A DNA stretch of 40,763 nt from Bacillota bacterium (GCA_021793215.1 JAJYTE010000023.1:1-40763); one strand, 5' to 3'. Positions 17,128 to 25,953 are shown, counted from the first letter of the stretch. Program-made: numbers and translations. Notes: generated from the sequence alone by a model not told the origin.

Positions 17128-17562
17128 CTAGCGCGCCCGCGCGCTGCGCACGAGGTCCGCTGCGGCGCGCAGCCAGTCCATGCGCAGGCCCATCAGGGCG
17201 TCGGAGAGGCGTACGCTCACGACGAACGGCCGGCTGCCGGAGACGATGTCATCGTACGGCAAGTCGCGCAGCGCGCCCTCGATCAGGCGGATTCCGCCCG
17301 CGATGTCGAAGGAGCGCACGACCGCGAGCGACGCGACGTCGACGCGGATGGTCACGGACCCAGACTCCTCGAGCGAGGCGCCCAGCAGGTAGATCCCGCC
17401 GTCCTCGCCGATCCGCATCACCGACGGGGCGATGCCAGCGGGCTTCGGAGAGTGTGCGGTCACGATCTCCACGAGCGCGTCGATCTCCTCCGGGGTCAGC
17501 ACAGGGAGCGCGACGATCTCCTCGAGCATGTCCGGCGAAAGGGCCTGAGCGATATCGTCCAT
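17128..17562 (-). CDS. Unknown 144-aa protein in the second pst operon
   Basis: I do not recognise a family. The protein is soluble and acidic. The N-terminal third is helical and Glu/Asp-rich (SPDMLEEIVALPVLTPEEIDALVEIV), the middle suggests beta-strands (GGIYLLGASLEE, SVTIRVDVASL), and a SVRLSDALMGLRMDWLRAA helix is near the end. No signal peptide or membrane segment is seen. ATG 17562 has AGGAGG 6 nt upstream. It sits between pstA and the response regulator in the same direction, so a role connecting the transporter with the two-component system is possible but purely contextual. Confidence 0.8.
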   Translation of the reverse strand: MDDIAQALSPDMLEEIVALPVLTPEEIDALVEIVTAHSPKPAGIAPSVMRIGEDGGIYLLGASLEESGSVTIRVDVASLAVVRSFDIAGGIRLIEGALRDLPYDDIVSGSRPFVVSVRLSDALMGLRMDWLRAAADLVRSARAR

Positions 17563-17651
17563 CCTCTGCCTCCTGCGTGCACAGATTCCTTGCACACAGC
17601 ATAGCAGTAGTTCCTCAGGCCCGGATGAGGAAGCTGAACCGAGCTCCTGGC

Positions 17652-18488
17652 CTACGCCGTCGCGCGCTTGATCAGGCGGCGCGCGATCACGTTGACGAGG
17701 ACGATGAAGAGGAGCAGCAGGAAGCCCGCCGCGTACGCGAGCGCGTTCAGGCTCTTGTAGGGCTCGTTGATGAAGGTCCACACGACGTAGGTCAGGTAGC
17801 CGATCGGCGAGTGCGTCAGCGCGAGCTTCGGCATGTACATCGAGTAGCCGGCGGTGTAGATCAAGGGCGCCGTCTCGCCGATCGCGAGCGAGATCGCGAG
17901 CAGGACGCCGGTGAGCACGCCGGGGGCGGCCGCGCGCAGCGAGACCCGCCAGACGGTCGTCGTCAGCGGGGCGCCGAGCGCCATCGACGCTTCGCGCATG
18001 CCGCGCGGCACCTTCGAGAGCGCGATCTCCGTCGCGCGCACGACGTAGGGGATGCCGATGAGGGCCAGCGCGATCGCGCCCGCCAGGGTCGAGAAGCCCC
18101 ACCCGAGACCGAGCACCATCGTCACGTAGCCGAAGTAGCCGATCACGATCGAGGGCACGCCGGCCAAGACGTCCGTGGTGAATCGGACGACCGCGGCGAA
18201 TCGGCTCGCCGGCGCGATCTCCCCGAGGAACACGCCCGCGGCGATCCCGAGCGGCGCGGCGATCAGGATGCCGAGGAAGACGAGGTAGAACGTTCCGACG
18301 ATCGCGTTCGCGATGCCGCCGCTCGTGCCGACCGTCACCTGGGTCAGGGTCTGCAGGCTGAGCGCGGGCAGGGCGTTCGACACGACGAGCCAGATCATGC
18401 CGAGCACCGGGACGGCCAGGATCAGCCCGAGCACTGCGGCGAGCACTAGCATGAACCGGTCCTTGACGTTTCTCCAGGTGAGGCTCAT
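17652..18488 (-). CDS. pstA: Phosphate ABC transporter permease PstA
   Basis: A 278-aa membrane protein with six transmembrane segments. Typical PstA landmarks are present: the GGIANAIVGTFYLV segment, VLAGVPSIVIGYFGYV, the EAA loop EASMALGAPLTTTVWRVSLRAAAPG, and ISLAIGETAPLIYTAG. ATG 18488 overlaps the pstC stop (ATGA), implying coupled translation. It belongs to the second, canonical Pst system. No ATPase gene follows: the next gene is the 144-aa unknown. Confidence 0.95.
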   Translation of the reverse strand: MSLTWRNVKDRFMLVLAAVLGLILAVPVLGMIWLVVSNALPALSLQTLTQVTVGTSGGIANAIVGTFYLVFLGILIAAPLGIAAGVFLGEIAPASRFAAVVRFTTDVLAGVPSIVIGYFGYVTMVLGLGWGFSTLAGAIALALIGIPYVVRATEIALSKVPRGMREASMALGAPLTTTVWRVSLRAAAPGVLTGVLLAISLAIGETAPLIYTAGYSMYMPKLALTHSPIGYLTYVVWTFINEPYKSLNALAYAAGFLLLLFIVLVNVIARRLIKRATA

Positions 18489-19573
18489 TGCGCCTGCACC
18501 CCTCCCTTGCGCGCGGCGGCCGACAGCAGAAGGCGCGCCGGCACGTTCACGACGACCGAGATGACGAACAGCACCAGCGCGACCTCCGCGAGCGCGTGGA
18601 CGGCCATGTGCGTCGGGTCGGACATCGCCGAGTCGAGGAACGAGACGATCGTCGCCGCCATCGTGCCGACCGGGCTGTAGATGTTGTGCGGCAGATAGTT
18701 CGCCGCGTTGCCGGAGACCATCAGCACGGCCATCGTCTCACCGAGCGCGCGACCGAGGCCGAGCACCACCGCCCCGAAGATGCCGCTTGAGGCCCAGGGC
18801 AGCGAGACGGCGCGGATGACCTCCCAGCGCGTAAGGCCGAGCGCGAGCGCCCCGTCCTTCGTCTCGCGCGGGGTCTGGCGCAGCACGTCGCGCGTCGAGG
18901 CGGCGATGATCGGCACGATCATGACGGTCAGGACGATGCCCGACGCGAGAAGTCCCTGGCCGGAGCCGATCGGTCCCTTGAAGATGGGGATCCAGCCGAG
19001 CCAGTGCGCGAGGAACGGCCCGAAACTTTGCCCGATCCACGGGATCAGCACCGCGAGGCCCCAAAGGCCAAGCACCACGGACGGGATGCCAGCGAGCATC
19101 TCGACCATGAAGGAGAGGCTATCGCCGATCTTCGCCGGCAGGTACTCGACCAGCAGAAGGGCGAGCGCCACCGCGAGCGGGATCGCGAGCACGACCGCGA
19201 TCAGCGACGAGAGCACGGTGCCCACGATGAACGGGAGGATCCCGAACGATGCGCCGGCCGCCGCCGTGGCGCCGTTTCTGTGCGTCACCGCGGTGCTGTA
19301 GAGACTGCCGATGTTCCATGTCTGGCTCGTGACGAAGTGCCACCCGTTGTAGACGATCGACGGCCACGAGTCGCGCAGCAAGAAGACGAGGATCGCCAGC
19401 ATGGCAAGGATCGCCCCGCCGGCGACGACGCCCGTGAGCACCTTCAGAAGCACGTCCCCGACCCGCACGCGGCCCATGCGCTGCAGTACGCCAAGGGCGC
19501 CGCCGGCCTTCGGGCCGGCGGCTCCCTTGCGCACGCGTTCGGCAATCTGCCCTCTGCCGGACGTTGCGATCAC
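18485..19573 (-). CDS. pstC: Phosphate ABC transporter permease PstC
   Basis: A 362-aa membrane permease with an N-terminal cytoplasmic stretch of about 40 residues. A long periplasmic loop contains WNIGSLYST, and the conserved MLAGIPSVVLGLWGL segment follows. The EAA-type loop is DGALALGLTRWEVIRAVSLPWASSGI with LGLGRALGETMAVLM after it. The start GTG 19573 is uncertain because GAGGG sits directly against it; a downstream GTG is possible. It lies 19 nt after pstS. It is about 100 residues longer than the first-operon homologue. Confidence 0.94.
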   Translation of the reverse strand: MIATSGRGQIAERVRKGAAGPKAGGALGVLQRMGRVRVGDVLLKVLTGVVAGGAILAMLAILVFLLRDSWPSIVYNGWHFVTSQTWNIGSLYSTAVTHRNGATAAAGASFGILPFIVGTVLSSLIAVVLAIPLAVALALLLVEYLPAKIGDSLSFMVEMLAGIPSVVLGLWGLAVLIPWIGQSFGPFLAHWLGWIPIFKGPIGSGQGLLASGIVLTVMIVPIIAASTRDVLRQTPRETKDGALALGLTRWEVIRAVSLPWASSGIFGAVVLGLGRALGETMAVLMVSGNAANYLPHNIYSPVGTMAATIVSFLDSAMSDPTHMAVHALAEVALVLFVISVVVNVPARLLLSAAARKGGVQAQ

Positions 19574-19592
19574 CCCTCAGGGAAGTTGGATG

Positions 19593-20681
19593 CTACTGGA
19601 TCTCCGCGATCTGCTTCTGGCTGAGCGTCACGGTACCCGACGGCAGCGGCTGGAAGTGCACCTGGCTGAGGAAGCTCGACGCGTTGCCGCCGGAGCCGCT
19701 GATCGCCCAGTCGAGGAACGTCCGCACGGCCTTCGCCACCTGCGGCGAGGACTGGGTCTTGCTGACGATCGCGTACTCGTAGTTGATGATCGGGTAGGCG
19801 TTCGCGCCGAGGCCGTAGATCAGTGAGATGCTCTCGTTCGCCGGGGTCTGCGAGACGAGGCCCGCTGCCTCGGCCTGGATCGAGGTCTGCGTCGGCAGGA
19901 CGAAGCTTCCCGCCTTGTTCTCTAGCGCCGCGTAGCCGATGCCCTGCTGCGTGGCCTGGTTGAGGTAGGAGATGCCGACGTACGCGATGCTGCCCTTGTT
20001 CTGCGCGAGGGCCGTAACCATCCCGCCGTTGCCGGTGGCGCTCACCGAGCCCTGCACGGACGGCCAACTGATCGAGGTGCCGAACTGCGGGGTCCAGGTC
20101 GACGGGCTGGATTTCGTGAGGAACTGCGTGAAGAGGAAGGTGTCGCCCGAGCCGTCAGCGCGGTGGATCGGCACGATCTTGAGGTTCGGCAGCGGGACGC
20201 CCGGGTTGAGCTTGGCGATCGCGCTGTCGTTCCAGTTCGTGATCTTGCCGGTGTAGATCCCCGCGATCACCTGGCCAGAGAGGTTAAGGTGCTTCGTGTT
20301 GAAGCCGGGGACGTTGTACATGATCTGCTGCGCCGAGATAGCGAGCGGGATATTCAGCATGCCGGAGGGCGCGTTCGGCGGCAGGTAGGCGTCGGAGGCG
20401 CCGATCTGCACGGTGCCGTTCTCCGCGTCGGAGATGCCCGTCCCCGAGCCGGTGCTCGCGGCGTTGAGGGTAACGTTCTTGTGTGATCCGGTGTACGACG
20501 GGATCCAGAGCTGGAACAGCGGGAAGAGCAGCGAGGAGCCCGTTTCCTGGAGCGCCACGGTCGTGGCCGCCTTCGGCTTCGAACCGGTCTGCGCCGTCGT
20601 GGAACCGCAGCCTGCGAGCGCGAGGCCGAGCGTCGACGCGAGCGCGATCCCGACGGCTGCGCGGCGGACGGAAAGCTGCAA
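19593..20681 (-). CDS. pstS: Phosphate-binding lipoprotein PstS
   Basis: A 362-aa extracytoplasmic lipoprotein. The signal peptide ends in a lipobox (LALAGC, Cys25), followed by a Ser/Thr/Lys linker. The mature fold has QETGSSLLFPLFQLW, STGSGTGISD, IGASDAYLPP and HRADGSGDTFLFTQFL, the phosphate-contact regions of PstS. TTG 20681 is supported by GGGAGGG 6 nt upstream. It is the first gene of the second phosphate operon and has a candidate Pho box just upstream (20712-20743). Confidence 0.95.
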   Translation of the reverse strand: MQLSVRRAAVGIALASTLGLALAGCGSTTAQTGSKPKAATTVALQETGSSLLFPLFQLWIPSYTGSHKNVTLNAASTGSGTGISDAENGTVQIGASDAYLPPNAPSGMLNIPLAISAQQIMYNVPGFNTKHLNLSGQVIAGIYTGKITNWNDSAIAKLNPGVPLPNLKIVPIHRADGSGDTFLFTQFLTKSSPSTWTPQFGTSISWPSVQGSVSATGNGGMVTALAQNKGSIAYVGISYLNQATQQGIGYAALENKAGSFVLPTQTSIQAEAAGLVSQTPANESISLIYGLGANAYPIINYEYAIVSKTQSSPQVAKAVRTFLDWAISGSGGNASSFLSQVHFQPLPSGTVTLSQKQIAEIQ

Positions 20682-20711
20682 ACGAAACCCTCCCTTTCGT
20701 CGTGCGGCCTC

Positions 20712-20743
20712 AGGATAACGAGGCTGTGTTACGGGGGAGTTAA
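20712..20743 (-). promoter_or_regulatory. Candidate Pho box and -10 before pstS of the second operon
   Basis: Minus strand: TTAACT (20738-20743), 5 nt, GTAACA (20727-20732), 9 nt, then TATCCT (20712-20717) as the -10-like hexamer. Half-sites are 11 bp apart. The geometry is identical to that before phoP (7924-7955). The predicted leader to the TTG start is about 25 nt. Confidence 0.6.
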
Positions 20744-20766
20744 CGTTTGTCCATCCGCGTCGACTG

Positions 20767-22023
20767 CTACGTGGCCACGGCGTCCGGCAAGGGCGCCGCG
20801 ACCGTCACGCGGCCGAACGAGAGCACGAGCGCGAGCGCCGCAAGAAGCGATGCGACGCAGACGATGAACATCGTCTGGTACTGGCCGTGCGACGCGTTGA
20901 TCACAAGGCCCGCGACGGGCGCGGCCACCATCAGGCCCAGCGACTGCACGAGGTTCGCGCCGCCGTAGAGCGCGCCGTGCAGCTCCACGCCATCGGCGTG
21001 CGCATCCTTCGCCGAGCGTCCGCTGCGCACGAGCGCCCCGCGCAGCATGTCCGCCGCGAGCGGATACGAAGTCACCTGGATGCCGCCCCAGGCGATCCCC
21101 GCGACGAACAGCAGCAGGAAGGCCTCCCAGACCGTCGTCAGCCAGAGCCCATTCACGGCCGACAGCGCGAACAGCAAAAGCGTCAGCGAGAGCAGGAGTC
21201 GCGGATCGTGGCGCTGGTAGAGCTTTCCGAACCAGAGCGCTGTGAGGATCGCGGGCACCGTGAAGATCGCCATGCCGAGCCCGGAGTCGAGCTGGCTGCC
21301 GTGCAGCACGTGGATCACGTAGGGCGTGAAGAAGCTCGCGATCGCCTCGAAGCCGAGCCACCAGAGCCCCTGCGCGACGTAGTACTTGAGGAGCTGGCCG
21401 CCGAGAAGCGGTCGAATGCTGAGGCGCGGACGCGTCCACACGTCCCCGCCCGACCTCTCCTTCGCCCCGATCGCCGTCCAGAGGCCGCCCGCGAGCAGCA
21501 GCAAGGCGCCGAGCGCGAAGCCCACGAGGTGGCTGACGTAGAGGTAGACGAGCGGGATCACGAGGAACGCGATCAGGTTGCCGCCCGACCACAGGAGGTT
21601 CAGGATTCCGGACGCCTGGCCGTAGGAGTGCTCGTCGACGCTGTCCGGCATCATCGCCTGGTACGGCGTCGGGCTGAGCTGCTGGAAGAAGTAGAACAGC
21701 ACGATCGCGGCGATCGCGACGTCGAGGCTGCGCGTCAGGTACATGAGCATCAGTCCGATGGCGGCGCCGGGGAACGCGACGAAGAGGTACGGCCGGCGGC
21801 GCCCGATCCGCGTCGAATGGCGGTCGGAGACGTATCCGGAGAGAGGATTCAGGATGAGTCCGAAGAGACCCTCGACGCCGAGCACGGCGCCGATCAGACC
21901 GGTGGAGCTGGTGAGCGTGCCGAGCAGTGCCGCGGTGAACACCTTGTTCATGCCCCAGCCGACGTTGCGGCCGAGGCCGGCCATCCCGAGCACCCAGACG
22001 TAACGGCGCCTACGCTTGTCCAA
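20767..22023 (-). CDS. MFS carrier of the GPH/SLC45 (sugar-cation symporter) type
   Basis: A 418-aa membrane protein with about 12 hydrophobic segments in two halves. The SDRHSTRIGRRRPYLF loop after TM2 is the signature of GPH and sucrose-type symporters. FFQQLSPTPYQAMMPDSVD and a charged central loop (about 190-210) are also typical. The start TTG 22023 overlaps the stop of the glycerophosphodiesterase gene by 14 bp, with only a weak G-rich ribosome site, so translation is probably coupled. A glycoside or a breakdown product of the upstream enzyme is a plausible substrate; sequence alone does not say. Confidence 0.85.
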   Translation of the reverse strand: MDKRRRRYVWVLGMAGLGRNVGWGMNKVFTAALLGTLTSSTGLIGAVLGVEGLFGLILNPLSGYVSDRHSTRIGRRRPYLFVAFPGAAIGLMLMYLTRSLDVAIAAIVLFYFFQQLSPTPYQAMMPDSVDEHSYGQASGILNLLWSGGNLIAFLVIPLVYLYVSHLVGFALGALLLLAGGLWTAIGAKERSGGDVWTRPRLSIRPLLGGQLLKYYVAQGLWWLGFEAIASFFTPYVIHVLHGSQLDSGLGMAIFTVPAILTALWFGKLYQRHDPRLLLSLTLLLFALSAVNGLWLTTVWEAFLLLFVAGIAWGGIQVTSYPLAADMLRGALVRSGRSAKDAHADGVELHGALYGGANLVQSLGLMVAAPVAGLVINASHGQYQTMFIVCVASLLAALALVLSFGRVTVAAPLPDAVAT

Positions 22024-22699
22024 CGCCCTGCTGCCCCCCGATCAGGCGGTCCGGATGGTTCGTCGCGATCCCGTCGACCCCGATCTCCTGGGCGCGCCGG
22101 AGCTCCTCCGGCGTGTCCGCCGTCCACACGGAGCAGTAGAGCCCATGCTGGTGCGCCGCAGAAACCTCCTCCCGCGTCGCCGTCTCGAGCGCCGGCAGCA
22201 GGATCTTCGCACCGGCCGCCTCGGCGAGCGTCCACGGCTCGACCGGTGTCCCGGCGTAGAGAACGCCGGCCGTCAGGCCCGGCACGCGGTCCGTCAGCGC
22301 CTTGATCAGCGGATGCGAGAAGGAGATCGGCCAGAGCCGCTCCCTCAGCTCAGGGTCTTTTGCGTAGAGCGCGAGGAGCGGCGCGAGCGCTCCCTGAGAC
22401 TTCACCTCCACCACGACCGGCAGCGCGACGGCGGCGAGGACCTCCTCGAGGGTCGGGATCGTCTCGCCCTCGCCCGCGTCGATCTCCTGCAGTTCCCGCA
22501 TCGTGCGCGCGCGTACGGGCCCGCTCGCATCTGTCGTGCGGTCGAGCGTCGCGTCGTGGATCACCGCGAGGCACCCGTCCGCGCTCGCGTGCACGTCGCA
22601 CTCGACCATGTCGACACCGAGCGCTTCGGCCGCGCGGAACGCGCGCAGCGTGTTCTCTGGATGGCGCCCGGAGAAGCCCCGGTGCGCGATCACCCACAT
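22010..22699 (-). CDS. ugpQ: Glycerophosphodiester phosphodiesterase, cytoplasmic type
   Basis: A 229-aa TIM-barrel enzyme that cleaves glycerophosphodiesters to glycerol-3-phosphate and an alcohol. Catalytic and metal residues are visible: His6 and Arg7 in AHRGFSGRHPENT, Glu33 and Asp35 in ECDVHAS, and His48 in VIHDATLDR. Later strands VVEVKS and GIATNHPD complete the family pattern. ATG 22699 has GGGAGG about 11 nt upstream. There is no signal peptide, so it acts in the cytoplasm (UgpQ-like rather than secreted GlpQ-like). The enzyme can supply phosphate and lies next to the pst genes. I found no Pho-box-like repeat before it. Confidence 0.9.
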   Translation of the reverse strand: MWVIAHRGFSGRHPENTLRAFRAAEALGVDMVECDVHASADGCLAVIHDATLDRTTDASGPVRARTMRELQEIDAGEGETIPTLEEVLAAVALPVVVEVKSQGALAPLLALYAKDPELRERLWPISFSHPLIKALTDRVPGLTAGVLYAGTPVEPWTLAEAAGAKILLPALETATREEVSAAHQHGLYCSVWTADTPEELRRAQEIGVDGIATNHPDRLIGGQQGVGQA

Positions 22700-22837
22700 C
22701 TTGCAGATCGCCTCCCGGGCGCATGCTTCGCGACGAAGCGGCCGCGATCCTGTGACCACCCGTACCCCACCCGGCAGGAGAGTCCTCATCTGGTGCGGAA
22801 ATGCCAATGTTGTCAAATCCTTGTAAGGAGGGAGCGC

Positions 22838-23728
22838 GTGGTCACGAGCCCGTTCTTCCGCATCCAGCAGGTCGCCGACGGCGTCTTTGCCGCCCTCGCG
22901 AAACCAGGGACTGGCGCCGGCGCGAACGCGGGCATCGTCGACCTCGGACGCTCCGCGCTCGTCGTCGATGCGATGTTCACCCCGGCGGCCGGCGCCGCGC
23001 TGCGGGATGCCGCCGAACGCCTCACGGGAGGCGCCGTGCGCTGGCTCGTGCTGACCGGCGCGGACCACGACCACGTGCTCGGCGCGCAGGCGTTCACCCG
23101 CGCGACCGTGATCGCGACGCCGAGGACGGCCGGCAACGTGCTCCGACGTGCGCCGCGCTTCCTGCGCGCCGCCAGGCGCGACGGCGCGCGCTGGCTCGAG
23201 GAGCTCGGAGCCGCGGCGCACGCCCAGCCAGACCCAGGCGAGCGAAGGGCGCGCGAGGCGATGCGCCAGGACCTTCTGGCGCTACTGGGGTCGAGGAACC
23301 TGCGGCCGGTGTGGCCCTCCCTCACGTTCGGATCGCATCTGACCATTTACGGCCGATCGCGGCACGCCGAGATCCTGAGCTTCGGCGGGGTGCATGGCGA
23401 GGGCGACGCCGTCCTCTTCCTGCCACAGGAGCGGGTGCTCTTCTGCGGCGACATCGTGCCGGTCGGTCGCCACCCTGCCGTGGGCGCCGGAGATCCCGAC
23501 GCGTGGGCAAGGGTCGCCAGCCGCATCGCGGACCTCCCGGCCGACGTCGTGGTCGGCGGGCATGGACCGGTCGGCGCGCGCGAGGACCTGCTGCTCGCGG
23601 AGCGCTACTACTGGGAGCTCCCGGACTGGGCGCGCGGGACGCCGGTGCCGGAGCCCTTCGCGAGCTGGGATGCCCAGCGCTCGCTCCTCGAGAACCTGCG
23701 CTACGCGCAGGGCGTCGGGGAACGCTGA
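22838..23728 (+). CDS. MBL-fold hydrolase-like protein with altered first metal motif
   Basis: A 296-aa protein of the metallo-beta-lactamase fold. The usual HxHxDH motif reads TGADHDH here (73-79), so the first two metal histidines are replaced by Gly and Asp. The later ligands are kept: His in GGVHGEGD, Asp in LFCGDIVP and His in GGHGPV. GTG 22838 has AAGGAGG 6 nt upstream; the frame extending far upstream is a shadow of the phosphodiesterase. It is divergent from the phosphodiesterase and convergent with the propeller lipoprotein. The substrate is unknown, and a single-metal or different-metal site is possible. Confidence 0.85.
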   Translation: MVTSPFFRIQQVADGVFAALAKPGTGAGANAGIVDLGRSALVVDAMFTPAAGAALRDAAERLTGGAVRWLVLTGADHDHVLGAQAFTRATVIATPRTAGNVLRRAPRFLRAARRDGARWLEELGAAAHAQPDPGERRAREAMRQDLLALLGSRNLRPVWPSLTFGSHLTIYGRSRHAEILSFGGVHGEGDAVLFLPQERVLFCGDIVPVGRHPAVGAGDPDAWARVASRIADLPADVVVGGHGPVGAREDLLLAERYYWELPDWARGTPVPEPFASWDAQRSLLENLRYAQGVGER

Positions 23729-23772
23729 AGCGTCCGTCGCCTGTGACGCCGGGCGCACGGTTCCGGAAGTGG

Positions 23773-25953
23773 CTAGGGCTCGAGCTCGGCAAGGGCGTGC
23801 ACCTCGGTCCACGTGAGTCCGCCGTCCTGGGTCGACCAGAGTGCGGAGCCGTTCAGCAGCCATCCCTGTTTTGCATCCAGAAAATCGATCGTCGCGGGCG
23901 TGCCACCGAACAGCACGGGTGTCGTGAACGCGTGCTGCGTCCACGTCTTCCCTCGGTCGGACGTCGTGAGCAACTCGTACTCCCCTGGCTGTCCCGGCGT
24001 CTTGAACACAAACGCCAACATATAGCCGTCCTCGGGCGTCGGGAACTGCGTCTGGAGCGTAGCGCTCTGGATGGGCAGCGTCGCGAGCGTCGTCCACGTC
24101 TTGCCGCCGTCCGCCGTCTGGCCGAGCCAGGAGGCGTTGCCGCTCGTGCTCGACGCGACGACGTAACGGTCGGGTCCAAGCACGCTGGCATCCTGCGGGT
24201 AGTACGGCATCGTGCCGAGGGGCGACACCCGCCACGTCTTCCCGCCGTCCTGGGTCTTCCCCACTTCCGGGGTGCAGGAGGTGTAGCATCCGCCCTCAAG
24301 ATCGACGAAGAGTCCCGTGCTCGCCGAGAAGAACTGCACCGCGACGGGCACACCGCCGCCGCCCGCCGACAGGTCGTAGGCTTTCGTCCACGTTCGCCCG
24401 CCGTTTGTCGTGCGCAGGAGCTCCGAGACATGGCCCTCCGCGTCCACGGATCCGGCGCTCACGTAGCCGTCCTGGAGCGTCGGGAAGTCGAGTGCATTCA
24501 CGCCGAGGTTCGGGACCGTCGAAATCTCCTGCCACGTTCGCCCGCCGTCGCTCGTGCGCAGGATCGCCCCGGGGTCGAGCGCATCCCCCGCGCCGAAGCC
24601 GTCGGAAGCGTTCACGAAGTCGATGGACCCGACCGGCGCCAGCGCCGGGAAGCTCTGGTGCCACGTGCCGTCCACGCCCGCCAGCGCGAGCGCACCGCCC
24701 CCCAGGGCCCACATGCCGCCGCCCGGGACGAACCCGAGCGCCCCCACGTCGAGGTTCTGCCAACGCTGGGCCACATGGAACGCCCCGCCGCCGTCCTGCG
24801 AGAGGAAGAGCGTGCCCTCTGGCCCTTGGCAGGCACCGAGGTTGACACCCTGCGCGACCGCGACCTCCTCCCCCGACGCGGCGAGCACCGGTTGGAATTC
24901 GCAGCCGACGGTGGGTGCGGTGTCCTTGGTCCAGGTGCGCCCGCCGTCCGTTGTGCGGTAGACGTCGCTGATGCCGCAGCCGTGCATGGCGCAGCTCTGC
25001 AGGGAGTAGAGCGTGACCCAGCCGTCCTGCGCATCCGTAAACTCGACCTGCGAGTGCAGCTGCGACGGATCCGCGAAGAAGCTCAGCTCATCTCCGGTCG
25101 GCAGCGTCGCGAGCTTCGTCCAATGCGCGCCGCCATCCGCGCTGGAGTAGACCTGCGCCGTGCTGACCTTGCCGTCGCCGCTGCCGACAACCGCCCACGC
25201 CTGCTGCCCCTGCGTCGTGACGGCGAGCACGGCGCCCGGTGCCGTCCAGAGAGTGGACCACGAAGCACCTGGTTCGTGGGACGCGGAGAGGATCTTGCCC
25301 GAGCACTCGCCGTTGCTGCAGCTGCCCGACGCAGCCGCCCATACCTTGCCGGAGGGCGCGGTGGTGAGGCTGAGGCCGGTCACGTCGCTGCCCGCGTTGA
25401 GGACGGTCGACCAGCTGCGGCCCCCGTCGCCGGAGCGCAGAACGAGGTTCACTTCGGGAAGGCCGAAAGGCCCAGGAATCGCCCCGGCGGTTGGCTCGCC
25501 GACATGACCGGCGACGGCGAAGCCGGTCTCGGCGTTCGGAAAGAGGATCTGCGTCGGCACGAGGCCAGGCAGTCGCGCGACCTGCCAACTGCCTCCGCCG
25601 TCGGTCGTCCGCGCGACGATGCCATCTGACAGCGACGGACCCCCGATCTGCCCGCCGTACCCGCCAGAGATCCAGCCGTCCTGGGCGGTCGCGAAGTCCG
25701 CATCGGTCAGGGTGAGCCCCGGCAGCGTCCCGGGCAATGCCTGCATCGACGCCGGGTGGCCGCTTGCGAGGCGGGACGGCGACGCGTTCCCTGTGCTCGG
25801 AGTCGTTGGGGGCTGCGTCGGCTTCTTCGGCGTTGTGCCCTGCGTGGGCGACTTGGATTGCTTTTGGGCCCCGGACGGGTGTACGGCGTTGGTACCGCAC
25901 CCGCCGAGCAGCAGGATGGCCGCAAAGGTGCAAACGAGAACGCGGGACCGCAT
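23773..25953 (-). CDS. Large lipoprotein with Asp-box (BNR) propeller repeats
   Basis: A 726-aa secreted lipoprotein. The signal peptide ends LLLGGC, and a Pro/Thr/Ser/Lys-rich linker (about 25-65) follows. The rest is built of repeats with S/T-x-D-x-G-x-x-W motifs: I count eleven clear copies, such as TTDGGRTW and TADGGKTW (one with Phe in place of Trp), plus a degenerate one. A DGW/DGY element lies between many of them. This predicts one or two sortilin/Ycf48-like beta-propellers outside the membrane. ATG 25953 has GGAGG 8 nt upstream. The function is unknown; binding or carbohydrate recognition are possibilities. No sialidase catalytic set is evident. Confidence 0.87.
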   Translation of the reverse strand: MRSRVLVCTFAAILLLGGCGTNAVHPSGAQKQSKSPTQGTTPKKPTQPPTTPSTGNASPSRLASGHPASMQALPGTLPGLTLTDADFATAQDGWISGGYGGQIGGPSLSDGIVARTTDGGGSWQVARLPGLVPTQILFPNAETGFAVAGHVGEPTAGAIPGPFGLPEVNLVLRSGDGGRSWSTVLNAGSDVTGLSLTTAPSGKVWAAASGSCSNGECSGKILSASHEPGASWSTLWTAPGAVLAVTTQGQQAWAVVGSGDGKVSTAQVYSSADGGAHWTKLATLPTGDELSFFADPSQLHSQVEFTDAQDGWVTLYSLQSCAMHGCGISDVYRTTDGGRTWTKDTAPTVGCEFQPVLAASGEEVAVAQGVNLGACQGPEGTLFLSQDGGGAFHVAQRWQNLDVGALGFVPGGGMWALGGGALALAGVDGTWHQSFPALAPVGSIDFVNASDGFGAGDALDPGAILRTSDGGRTWQEISTVPNLGVNALDFPTLQDGYVSAGSVDAEGHVSELLRTTNGGRTWTKAYDLSAGGGGVPVAVQFFSASTGLFVDLEGGCYTSCTPEVGKTQDGGKTWRVSPLGTMPYYPQDASVLGPDRYVVASSTSGNASWLGQTADGGKTWTTLATLPIQSATLQTQFPTPEDGYMLAFVFKTPGQPGEYELLTTSDRGKTWTQHAFTTPVLFGGTPATIDFLDAKQGWLLNGSALWSTQDGGLTWTEVHALAELEP

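Noticed and set aside
22811-22816. Perfect TTGACA on the minus strand as promoter of the phosphodiesterase gene
   Set aside because: No acceptable -10 at 16-18 bp; the best candidates are CCAGAT or CAGATG.
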